From: an uncultured Bacilli bacterium
GTDB lineage: Bacteria > Bacillota_I > Bacilli_A > RF39 > UBA660
Direction: 5' to 3'
NCBI GenBank assembly: GCA_944329545.1
Contig: CALVIK010000108.1
Span: 1 to 5,293, forward strand
Length of the DNA stretch: 5,293 nt
Within the stretch, counting starts at the first letter, position 1; each line of letters begins with the position of its first letter. A program made the translations under genes and the position numbers. The notes below the pieces were generated by a model that worked only from the letters and a program-made list of their open reading frames with translations, was not told the DNA's origin and made no database searches. This document shows, piece by piece, positions 1-4,606 of the stretch.

Positions 1-105
1 TATGACTTTACTATTACTTATGAAGATGATATGGGATATCAAGAAGAAGGAACTATTACTTTAATTCACAGTAATGATAAATTAGAAGTTGCTGCTATGG
101 AATAA
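1..105 (+). CDS. 3' end of an unrecognised protein
   Basis: The window opens inside a reading frame that runs 34 codons in frame 1 and stops at TAA 103-105. The visible C-terminus alternates polar and hydrophobic residues (…GTITLIHSNDKLEVAAME), which looks like beta strands ending in a short acidic tail. No family motif is visible and 34 residues are too few to name it. Codon use (GAA, GAT, TTA, ATT) matches the genes downstream. In B. subtilis the genes just upstream of yqfC are yqfA and yqfB, but nothing here resembles a floA/yqfA C-terminus that I can recognise. It is probably the last gene of its own transcription unit, since a promoter-like element follows within 30 nt. Confidence 0.7.
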   Translation, partial: YDFTITYEDDMGYQEEGTITLIHSNDKLEVAAME

Positions 106-133
106 AATGTGACAAAAATTTTTCCTCTTTATT

Positions 134-142
134 TGATATGAT
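134..142 (+). promoter_or_regulatory. candidate extended -10 promoter upstream of the yqfC region
   Basis: TGATATGAT is an extended -10 (TG, one base, then TATGAT, 5/6 to TATAAT). There is no -35 at the usual distance: GTGACA at 109-114 is 22 nt upstream of TATGAT, though it lies 17 nt from an alternative weaker -10, TTTGAT (132-137). Transcription would begin near 149-150, almost on top of the ribosome-binding site at 150-155, giving a leader of about ten bases. This is the only reasonable promoter I find for the yqfC-yqfD-vanZ group. Confidence 0.4.
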
Positions 143-159
143 GTAATAGGGTGATAAAT

Positions 160-336
160 ATGCGCTATAAATATCATATTTATGATGAGATTTTAAGCAA
201 TCGTAATGATTGTTTTTTTTTAGAAATACGAAAAATGAAATCGTTTTTATGTCAGTTTTTATTATATTGTTTAATTTTTGTTCTTTTTCAACAAATTTAC
301 ATCTTTTTTTACATATTTAGATATGCTAGTTCATAA
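160..336 (+). CDS. possible 58-residue single-pass membrane protein or leader ORF
   Basis: An ATG at 160 follows the ribosome-binding sequence GGTGAT (150-155), the same motif that precedes yqfC and yqzL, at 4-nt spacing. An upstream in-frame GTG at 151 lies inside that motif and is unlikely to be the start. The 58-codon product has a polar, tyrosine- and charge-rich N-terminal half (residues 1-27) and one hydrophobic segment at about 28-53, with three cysteines (18, 31, 37). It ends 20 nt before the yqfC start, consistent with an operon leader gene. Against it: no family resemblance, few G-initial codons, and a terminator-like hairpin inside it at 195-221. A stop-free run of this length after a good start is uncommon by chance in such AT-rich sequence, but not impossible. 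It may be a small membrane protein, a leader peptide, or spurious. Confidence 0.35.
   Translation: MRYKYHIYDEILSNRNDCFFLEIRKMKSFLCQFLLYCLIFVLFQQIYIFFYIFRYASS
195..221 (+). terminator. terminator-like hairpin with a nine-T run
   Basis: CAATC (198-202) pairs with GATTG (208-212) around the loop GTAAT, extendable outward by a G·T and two A-T pairs (195-197 with 213-215). It is followed directly by nine T residues (213-221). This is the layout of a Rho-independent terminator, though the stem is short and has few GC pairs. It lies 90 nt after the stop of the upstream gene and inside the possible 58-codon ORF. It could end the upstream unit or attenuate transcription into yqfC. Confidence 0.45.
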
Positions 337-346
337 ATTTTTTTAG

Positions 347-352
347 GGTGAT
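347..352 (+). promoter_or_regulatory. ribosome-binding site that decides the yqfC start
   Basis: GGTGAT at 347-352 matches the 3' part of the consensus AGGAGGTGAT and sits 4 nt before GTG 357. The GTG at 348 overlaps this motif and would have no usable Shine-Dalgarno, so 357 is the better start. Confidence 0.65.
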
Positions 353-356
353 ATGG

Positions 357-590
357 GTGCTAAAAAAGTTGCAAAATTATATTTTAGATAATGAATTTCG
401 GATGTTAGTATTAACTAATAAAATAGATATTGTAAATTATCTAGACATTGATCATTTTGACGATAATAAAATTATTGTCAGATATAACAGTGGCACTATA
501 ATTATTAAAGGTGAAGATTTAATTATTTCCAAACTTTTAACAGATGAAATATTGATTAATGGAAAAATAAAAAATATTGATTTTAAATGA
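357..590 (+). CDS. yqfC: YabP/YqfC-family sporulation-associated protein
   Basis: This 77-residue protein matches the YabP/YqfC family pattern: an N-terminal short helix, then repeated beta-type segments with I/V-x-NY-x-x-I near residues 24-31, a G-T-I-I-I-K-G-E-D-L core near 46-55, and the ending E-I-L-I-N-G-K-I-x-x-I-x-F. In B. subtilis the homologue (about 93 residues) lies directly before yqfD and, from memory, is in the sigma-E (mother-cell) regulon; its biochemical role is not established. The start is taken as GTG 357 from its ribosome-binding site; GTG 348 would add three residues. The stop overlaps the start of yqfD as ATGA, implying translational coupling. The yqfC-yqfD pairing makes the assignment stronger than the short sequence alone. 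Confidence 0.85.
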   Translation: MLKKLQNYILDNEFRMLVLTNKIDIVNYLDIDHFDDNKIIVRYNSGTIIIKGEDLIISKLLTDEILINGKIKNIDFK

Positions 591-1747
591 TTAATAAACT
601 GCAAAGTAAAATAGCTTTAAATATAAAAGGTAAAAACATTAATCGTTTCATCAAAAAATTAGTCGCCCGGAAAATAGATGTCTTGTCTTTAAAATATATA
701 AGTGATAACGAAATAAATATTATTATCTATAAAAAAGATTATGATAAAGTTCTTAAAATTAAAAGTATATATGATGTACTAGAAACAGATGTTTATGGTT
801 ATTTAAAAATAAAAAAAATAATTAAATTAAATAAACACTTAATTATTATTCTTTTAATAGTATATTTAGCATTTATTTTTACAACCCATTTAATTTTTTC
901 TGTTGAAGTAATTCATTCTAATAAAGATATTCGCTCTTTATTATTAAATGAACTTGAAAATTATGGTATTGAAAAATATCATTTAAAAAAAGATTATCAA
1001 ACTATTCAAAAAATAAAAAAAGATATTTTAAACAAATATCCTGATAAAATAGAATGGTTAGAAATAGAAGAATCTGGAACAAAATATATTGTTCGGGCTG
1101 AGGAAAGAGAAATTATAAATAATACAGAAAGTAATATTCCTAGAAATTTAGTAGCAAAAAAAGCTGGTGTTTTAAAAAAAGTTATTGCTGATAGCGGAGA
1201 AGTTATAAAACCTGTAAATACATATGTTAAAAAAGGTGATGTTATTGTTAGTGGAAGTCTTTATGTTTATGATGAGGAAAAAGCTAGAGTAAGAGCTAAA
1301 GGAAAAGCTTATGCTGAAGTGTGGTATGTTTTGACAATTGATTATCCATTTGCTTATTTTGAAGAAAAAGAAACTGGTCGTAAAAAAGAAAATTATGTTA
1401 TTAAAGTTTTAGGTAAAGAATTTGATTTAAGTTTTAAACATTATAAAAATAAAAAAGCCATCGAAAAAAACATTGTTAGTCATCCATTATTACCAATAAG
1501 TCTTACTTATCAAAAACAAAGAGAAGTTAAAGTCATCAATGAAATTTTAACTTTTGATGAAGCCTTAAATAAAGCGCAAGATAAATTAACAGAAAAAGTA
1601 AAAAATCGTTTAAAAAATGATGAATATATCATAAAATCTAAATATTTAAAAAGTAGTATTAAAGATCAAAGTATTGAAGCTACCATGTTCTTTGCGGTTT
1701 ATGAAGATATTACTGATTATCAGGAGATTGTAAATGACAGTCAATGA
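587..1747 (+). CDS. yqfD: sporulation-associated membrane protein YqfD
   Basis: The 386-residue product is close to the usual YqfD length (about 400). Residues 1-75 form a soluble N-terminal region. A single membrane segment spans about 84-105, followed by the family-typical segment beginning V-E-V with N112, I115-R116, L118-L120 and G127-I128 (about 107-135). W157-L-E-I-E with G164-T165 and V169-R-A-E-E-R is the family's second signature. P185-R-N-L-V-A-K-K-A-G to K216-G-D-V-I-V-S-G (about 185-223) resembles a barrel-sandwich (biotinyl/lipoyl-like) fold. The remainder is mostly extracytoplasmic and Lys/Glu rich, with a helical C-terminal region from about 323. It begins in the ATGA overlap with yqfC and has no strong Shine-Dalgarno of its own (only GGA at 561-563, too far), so coupling to yqfC is likely. 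In B. subtilis the pair is linked to sporulation; molecular function is unknown. Here the next gene encodes VanZ rather than PhoH. Confidence 0.9.
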   Translation: MINKLQSKIALNIKGKNINRFIKKLVARKIDVLSLKYISDNEINIIIYKKDYDKVLKIKSIYDVLETDVYGYLKIKKIIKLNKHLIIILLIVYLAFIFTTHLIFSVEVIHSNKDIRSLLLNELENYGIEKYHLKKDYQTIQKIKKDILNKYPDKIEWLEIEESGTKYIVRAEEREIINNTESNIPRNLVAKKAGVLKKVIADSGEVIKPVNTYVKKGDVIVSGSLYVYDEEKARVRAKGKAYAEVWYVLTIDYPFAYFEEKETGRKKENYVIKVLGKEFDLSFKHYKNKKAIEKNIVSHPLLPISLTYQKQREVKVINEILTFDEALNKAQDKLTEKVKNRLKNDEYIIKSKYLKSSIKDQSIEATMFFAVYEDITDYQEIVNDSQ

Positions 1748-2198
1748 TTTAGCTAGAATACTTGTTGTTGTTTTAATAATAAGTACGATTTTTATTATAA
1801 AAGGTTTAAAAATAAAGGATATAATTTCCTTGTTTTTTATTATTTATTTGCTTTTTTTAGCGACAATAGTAACCATTAAACAAGATATTTATTATACTTT
1901 TAACTTTATTCCTTTTAAAGAAATATTAAGGTATAATATCGAAAACCCTTTGTTTTTAAAAAATGTTATTGGTAATATCTTATTATTTATGCCTTTAGGT
2001 TTTTTAATTGCTTATAAACTTAATTTAAAACATTTTTATAGCGCAATTATATTAATTTTTTATTTTTCTTTTTCTATTGAATTTATAGAATTATTCATTG
2101 GGAGAGTTTTTGATATTGATGATATTTTATTAAATACTTTGGGTGGTGTAATCGGGTATATAATTTTTAAAGTATTTTTTAATCAGTTGAAAAAATAA
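1734..2198 (+). CDS. VanZ-family membrane protein
   Basis: This 154-residue, very hydrophobic protein has about four membrane segments (roughly 8-22, 30-47, 78-95, 100-120, with a last hydrophobic stretch at 135-149). VanZ-family motifs are clear: N57-F-I-P-F61, then N77-x-x-G80-N81-x-L-L-F-x-P87-L-G-F90, an S-I-E116 pair in the next helix, and F126-D-I-D-D-I-L-L-N134-T-L-G-G138. The founding VanZ gives low-level teicoplanin resistance, but most family members have no proven role, so resistance should not be assumed. The ATG at 1734 has AGGAG at 1722-1726 and overlaps the yqfD stop by 14 nt, so it is co-translated with yqfC-yqfD. A role with those membrane-associated proteins, perhaps in the envelope, is inference. 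The next promoter lies within its last codons. Confidence 0.88.
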   Translation: MTVNDLARILVVVLIISTIFIIKGLKIKDIISLFFIIYLLFLATIVTIKQDIYYTFNFIPFKEILRYNIENPLFLKNVIGNILLFMPLGFLIAYKLNLKHFYSAIILIFYFSFSIEFIELFIGRVFDIDDILLNTLGGVIGYIIFKVFFNQLKK

Positions 2199-2215
2199 GG
2201 GAATTATACTATAAT
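2187..2215 (+). promoter_or_regulatory. near-consensus sigma-A promoter for ybeY-dgkA-era
   Basis: TTGAAA (2187-2192), a 17-bp spacer, and a perfect TATAAT (2210-2215). The -35 lies within the last codons of the VanZ gene. Transcription would start near 2222, giving a leader of roughly 20 nt before ybeY. It gives the essential housekeeping genes expression independent of the sporulation-family genes upstream. Confidence 0.75.
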
Positions 2216-2243
2216 ATTAGTAGTTTTTAGCAAGGAGAAGTTT

Positions 2244-2687
2244 ATGAATACATTTGCAATAATTAATCAAACGGATTATGAAATTAATGTTAAAGAATTA
2301 GAAGATTTGTTAAATTATGCGTTAAAAAAAGAAAAAATTCAAAATGCAGAGTTTAATATTATCTTTGTCGATAATGAAAAAATAAAGGAGATAAACAGAC
2401 AGTATCGGGGGATCGATAAAGTAACTGATGTTATTAGTTTTGCTTTAGAAGATGACAGAACATTTCCTATTAGTGATATAAGAATGCTAGGTGATATTTT
2501 TGTTTCGGTTGATAAAATGAAAACCCAAGCGCAAGAATATGGAACCGGCGAAAAAAGAGAATGTGCATTTTTGATTATTCATGGCTTACTTCATTTACTA
2601 GGTTATGATCATATGACAAAAGATGAAGAAAAAATAATGTTTAAAAGGCAGGAGGAGATTTTAGATGGCTACGGTATCACGCGATAA
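2244..2687 (+). CDS. ybeY: endoribonuclease YbeY, 16S rRNA maturation
   Basis: The 147-residue product is a single-domain, zinc-dependent metallo-endoribonuclease of the UPF0054/YbeY family, involved in 16S rRNA 3'-end maturation and ribosome quality control in the cytoplasm. The metal site is intact: H113-G-L-L-H117-L-L-G-Y-D-H123, giving the three histidines of the HGxLHxxGxDH motif. The conserved Y54-R-G-x-D-K-V-T-D-V-I-S-F66 segment and the L82-G-D-I-F motif are also present. ATG 2244 has AAGGAG at 2232-2237 with 6-nt spacing and follows a strong promoter. The gene overlaps dgkA by 23 nt, the arrangement known in B. subtilis (yqfG-dgkA). With era two genes downstream, the unit carries two small-subunit assembly factors. 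Length is slightly below the usual 150-160 but nothing is missing. Confidence 0.97.
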   Translation: MNTFAIINQTDYEINVKELEDLLNYALKKEKIQNAEFNIIFVDNEKIKEINRQYRGIDKVTDVISFALEDDRTFPISDIRMLGDIFVSVDKMKTQAQEYGTGEKRECAFLIIHGLLHLLGYDHMTKDEEKIMFKRQEEILDGYGITR

Positions 2688-3063
2688 ATTAAAAGAAAGA
2701 GGAATAAAAAGGTTTTTTAAAAGTTTTGGTTATGCAGTCGATGGGCTTGTTTATGCATTTAAATATGAGCAAAATATGCTTGTTCATATTTTGGCGACAA
2801 TAACCGTTGTTATTTTAGGTATTGTTTTAGAAATAAGTCCTGTAGAATGGTTAATTTGTTTCTTGATAATCGGTTTAGTAATTGCTACCGAGCTTATTAA
2901 TACGAGTATTGAAGCTGTGGTTGATTTAACTTGCCCGGAAACTAATCCTTTAGCAAAAGTGGCCAAAGATACGGCGGCTGCAGCTGTTATGGTTTTCGCC
3001 ATTGTGGCTATTTTATTAGCCGTATTTATCTTTTTGCCTAAAATCATAACATTAATATTTTAA
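2665..3063 (+). CDS. dgkA: undecaprenol / diacylglycerol kinase
   Basis: This 132-residue integral membrane kinase belongs to the small DgkA family. In Gram-positives the enzyme mainly phosphorylates undecaprenol, feeding the carrier-lipid pool for cell-wall synthesis; whether this one prefers undecaprenol or diacylglycerol cannot be read from sequence. An amphipathic N-terminal helix (R12-G-I-K-R-F-F-K-S-F through Y30-A-F, then E35-Q-N) precedes three membrane segments (about 38-56, 60-77, 103-126). The catalytic/ATP signature A74-T-E76-L-I-N79-T-S-I-E83-A-V-V-D87 is intact, followed by A97-K-x-A-K101-D102-x-A-A-A-A-V. GGAGGAGA at 2651-2658 precedes ATG 2665 with 6-nt spacing, inside the 3' end of ybeY. 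era follows after 11 nt. cdd, which separates the two in B. subtilis, is missing. Confidence 0.95.
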   Translation: MATVSRDKLKERGIKRFFKSFGYAVDGLVYAFKYEQNMLVHILATITVVILGIVLEISPVEWLICFLIIGLVIATELINTSIEAVVDLTCPETNPLAKVAKDTAAAAVMVFAIVAILLAVFIFLPKIITLIF

Positions 3064-3074
3064 AGGAGGCTTTT

Positions 3075-3962
3075 ATGAAAAGTGGATTTGTAAGTTTAAT
3101 TGGCCGGCCTAATGTTGGTAAAAGTACTTTACTGAATAGTATTTTAAAAACTAAAGTAGCTATCACCTCAGCCAAACCGCAAACAACAAGAAATGTTATA
3201 GAAGGAATTTATAATGACGATGAGTCGCAAATAGTTTTTGTTGATACTCCAGGTATTCATAAACCTACTCATAAGCTTGGCAAAATTTTGAATGAAGGAG
3301 CTTATTATAGTATTAATGATGTCGACATCATTTGTTTTTTAGTAGATGCTAAAAAAGGTCTTGGTACAGGTGATAAGTATATTATAGAAAAATTTAAAGA
3401 AATAAAAAAACCAGTAATTTTAGTAATTAATAAAATAGATGGTCTTTCTAATGATGAAATTTTTAATAAAATATTAGAGTATAAAGATCTATATGATTTT
3501 GCGGAAATAGTACCGGTTTCTGCTTTAAAAAGTAGAAATACTGATGAACTTGTGAAAGTTTTAAAAAAATATTTACCTGATAATATAAAATATTTTGATG
3601 ATAATATGCTTACTAATAAAAGCACTTCTTTTATGATTAGTGAACTTGTTAGAGAGAAAGTATTTAATTTAACGCATGAAGAAGTTCCCCATTCGATAAC
3701 TTGTATTACTGAAAACATCATAAAAAATAAAGATAAACATATTATTAATGTAGCTATTATTGTTGATAGAGATTCGCTTAAAAAGATAATTATTGGTAAA
3801 AATGGTGAAATGCTTAAAAAAATTGGAATTCAAGCTAGAAGTGATATCGAAAAACTTTTAGGAACTAAAGTTTATTTAGAGTTATATGTTAAGACGATAA
3901 AAAAATGGCGTGATAAAGAAAAATATTTAACTGAATTTGGTTTAAATGATTTTTTAGACTAA
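3075..3962 (+). CDS. era: GTPase Era, 30S ribosome assembly factor
   Basis: The 295-residue product has the full Era architecture. In the GTPase domain, G1 is G10-R-P-N-V-G-K-S17, the G2 threonine lies in Q36-T-T-R39, G3 is D57-T-P-G60, G4 is N119-K-I-D122 and G5 is S149-A-L151. The linker carries the family hallmark H201-E-E-V-P-H-S207. The C-terminal KH domain has the GxxG loop in G241-K-N-G244-E-M-L-K-K-I-G and ends with K276-K-W-R279. Era binds the 3' end of 16S rRNA through the KH domain and couples 30S maturation to GTP hydrolysis. ATG 3075 follows a strong ribosome-binding site, AAAGGAGG (3062-3069), that begins within the dgkA stop. Length is near that of the B. subtilis protein (about 301). 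No residue needed for GTP binding is missing. Confidence 0.98.
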   Translation: MKSGFVSLIGRPNVGKSTLLNSILKTKVAITSAKPQTTRNVIEGIYNDDESQIVFVDTPGIHKPTHKLGKILNEGAYYSINDVDIICFLVDAKKGLGTGDKYIIEKFKEIKKPVILVINKIDGLSNDEIFNKILEYKDLYDFAEIVPVSALKSRNTDELVKVLKKYLPDNIKYFDDNMLTNKSTSFMISELVREKVFNLTHEEVPHSITCITENIIKNKDKHIINVAIIVDRDSLKKIIIGKNGEMLKKIGIQARSDIEKLLGTKVYLELYVKTIKKWRDKEKYLTEFGLNDFLD

Positions 3963-3965
3963 GAC

Positions 3966-3994
3966 TTTACTAAAATAAATTAATGTGCTATTAT
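3966..3994 (+). promoter_or_regulatory. promoter for the acidic-protein gene
   Basis: TTTACT (3966-3971, 4/6), a 17-bp spacer, then TATTAT (3989-3994) preceded by the extended TG (3986-3987). Transcription would start near 4001, directly at the ribosome-binding site AGGAGATGAT (4003-4012). An 8-bp palindrome, TAGGCCTA (3996-4003), covers the predicted start point. No terminator is visible between era and this promoter, so read-through from era is also possible. Confidence 0.6.
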
Positions 3995-4017
3995 ATAGGC
4001 CTAGGAGATGATAGAAG

Positions 4018-4449
4018 ATGAATAATCCAGTTAGAGATAATGTTGAAATGATGTTGGATGAAGAAATAGATGCTTATTTAGAAAAAGATCCTAAAGGCTT
4101 ATATGTTACTGGTAATGAAGTAGCTATGCAGTTTTTTTCAAAAGAAGATATTTTTGAATTAGAAGAATTAATTGAAAGATTTGAGCAATCATTACTTAAT
4201 TTGATTTTTTTAACTGATGAAGAAGATATTGTATCATTAGCTGTGGATTTAAAGCAAATAAGCAATAGTGTAATCGCACATAAAGACTTTGATAAGTATA
4301 TGTTTGTTAAGAAAACTGAAGAAGGACATGTCTTATTTGATGTTATTGATAAAAATCACTATTTATATTCTGAATTTGACAGAGAATTATCGCGTTATTT
4401 TGCTAAAGAAGAAAATTTAGGCGAAGCAATAAAAATTTTAAAAGCATAA
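4018..4449 (+). CDS. unrecognised acidic 143-residue cytoplasmic protein
   Basis: I do not recognise this protein. It is 143 residues, with about 33 Asp/Glu against 16 Lys/Arg (net near -17), no cysteine, no tryptophan, and no signal peptide or membrane segment. Residues 1-20 are acidic and helical-looking; a turn at K24-D-P-K-G-L-Y-V-T follows. Residues 41-65 (S41-K-E-D-I-F-E-L-E-E-L-I-E-R-F) and the leucine-rich stretch to about 83 look like two amphipathic helices. A short beta-like section (about 103-110) precedes a last helical part ending in E-A-I-K-I-L-K-A. The start is clear: AGGAGATGAT (4003-4012) lies 5 nt before ATG 4018, behind its own promoter. Codon use matches the neighbours, so recent transfer is not suggested. 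It sits between era and yqzL-recO, where B. subtilis has no extra gene. A role in ribosome assembly or DNA repair would be a guess from position only. Confidence 0.85.
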   Translation: MNNPVRDNVEMMLDEEIDAYLEKDPKGLYVTGNEVAMQFFSKEDIFELEELIERFEQSLLNLIFLTDEEDIVSLAVDLKQISNSVIAHKDFDKYMFVKKTEEGHVLFDVIDKNHYLYSEFDRELSRYFAKEENLGEAIKILKA

Positions 4450-4460
4450 AAAGAATAAAA

Positions 4461-4486
4461 ATCTTCCATTATAATAATAGGAAGGT
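4461..4486 (+). promoter_or_regulatory. hairpin covering the yqzL ribosome-binding site
   Basis: ATCTTCC (4461-4467) can pair with GGAAGGT (4480-4486) as seven pairs, one of them G·U, around a 12-nt A/T loop. The right arm is the Shine-Dalgarno of yqzL (GGAAGGTGAT, 4480-4489). There is no T-run after it, so it is not a terminator. The loop also contains a perfect TATAAT (4470-4475) with no convincing -35. If that -10 is used, the transcript would begin near 4482 and lack the left arm. Confidence 0.4.
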
Positions 4487-4492
4487 GATATT

Positions 4493-4606
4493 ATGAACAT
4501 TTTATGGGAACTTTTTCGCCATACTGGCAAAATAGAATACTATTTAAAGTATAAAGAAATGCAAAGGAAAGTTAATTATGGAAGAAGTAGAGGGAATTAT
4601 CATTAA
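4493..4606 (+). CDS. yqzL: YqzL-like small protein
   Basis: This 37-residue ORF fits the YqzL family by sequence and position. The pattern W5-x-x-F8-x-x-T11-G12-x-I14-x-x-Y17-L18-x-x-K21-E22 matches the conserved core of the B. subtilis protein (about 47 residues), which likewise lies between era and recO. The C-terminal part is basic (R25, K26, R31, R33) and shorter than in Bacillus. The protein is small, soluble and of unknown function. ATG 4493 has an excellent ribosome-binding site (GGAAGGTGAT, 4480-4489). The gene overlaps the start of recO by 29 nt in another frame, indicating coupled translation. Genes this short are often missed by automatic callers; the motif and the synteny support this one. 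Confidence 0.85.
   Translation: MNILWELFRHTGKIEYYLKYKEMQRKVNYGRSRGNYH

Larger units (their letters stand above)
147..353. repeat. 10-bp direct repeat TAGGGTGATA (147-156 and 344-353)
   Basis: The identical 10-mer TAGGGTGATA occurs at 147-156 and 344-353, in both cases as the ribosome-binding region of a start codon (ATG 160; GTG 357). The copies are 197 nt apart. GGTGAT complements the 3' end of 16S rRNA, so convergent selection for ribosome binding explains most of the match. Duplication is the alternative. Confidence 0.4.

Noticed and set aside
312..319. CATATTTA as a possible sigma-E -10 box before yqfC
   Set aside because: Only a partial match to the sigma-E -10, and no acceptable -35 about 14 bp upstream; A/T-rich matches of this quality are expected by chance here.
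348..350. GTG 348 as the start of yqfC
   Set aside because: It lies inside the ribosome-binding motif GGTGAT (347-352); GTG 357, in the same frame, has the right spacing from it.
587..1747. Reassigned TGA codon (Mollicute-type code), suggested by the AT content
   Set aside because: TGA ends yqfC and yqfD at the expected family lengths, and Trp is encoded by TGG in yqfD, dgkA, era and yqzL.
1734..2198. Glycopeptide resistance gene
   Set aside because: VanZ-family proteins are widespread in Firmicutes without van clusters; no vanHAX, vanR or vanS neighbour is present.
2784..3721. Open frames on the minus strand opposite dgkA and era
   Set aside because: They lie antisense to clearly conserved genes, their products resemble no family, and no promoter or ribosome-binding site serves them.
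3963..4017. Terminator after era
   Set aside because: No inverted repeat with a T-run exists in the short gap; only the promoter and the TAGGCCTA palindrome are seen.
4074..4265. Minus-strand open frame opposite the acidic-protein gene
   Set aside because: Low-complexity Ser/Lys-rich product, no ribosome-binding site, and the plus-strand gene has a clear promoter and start.
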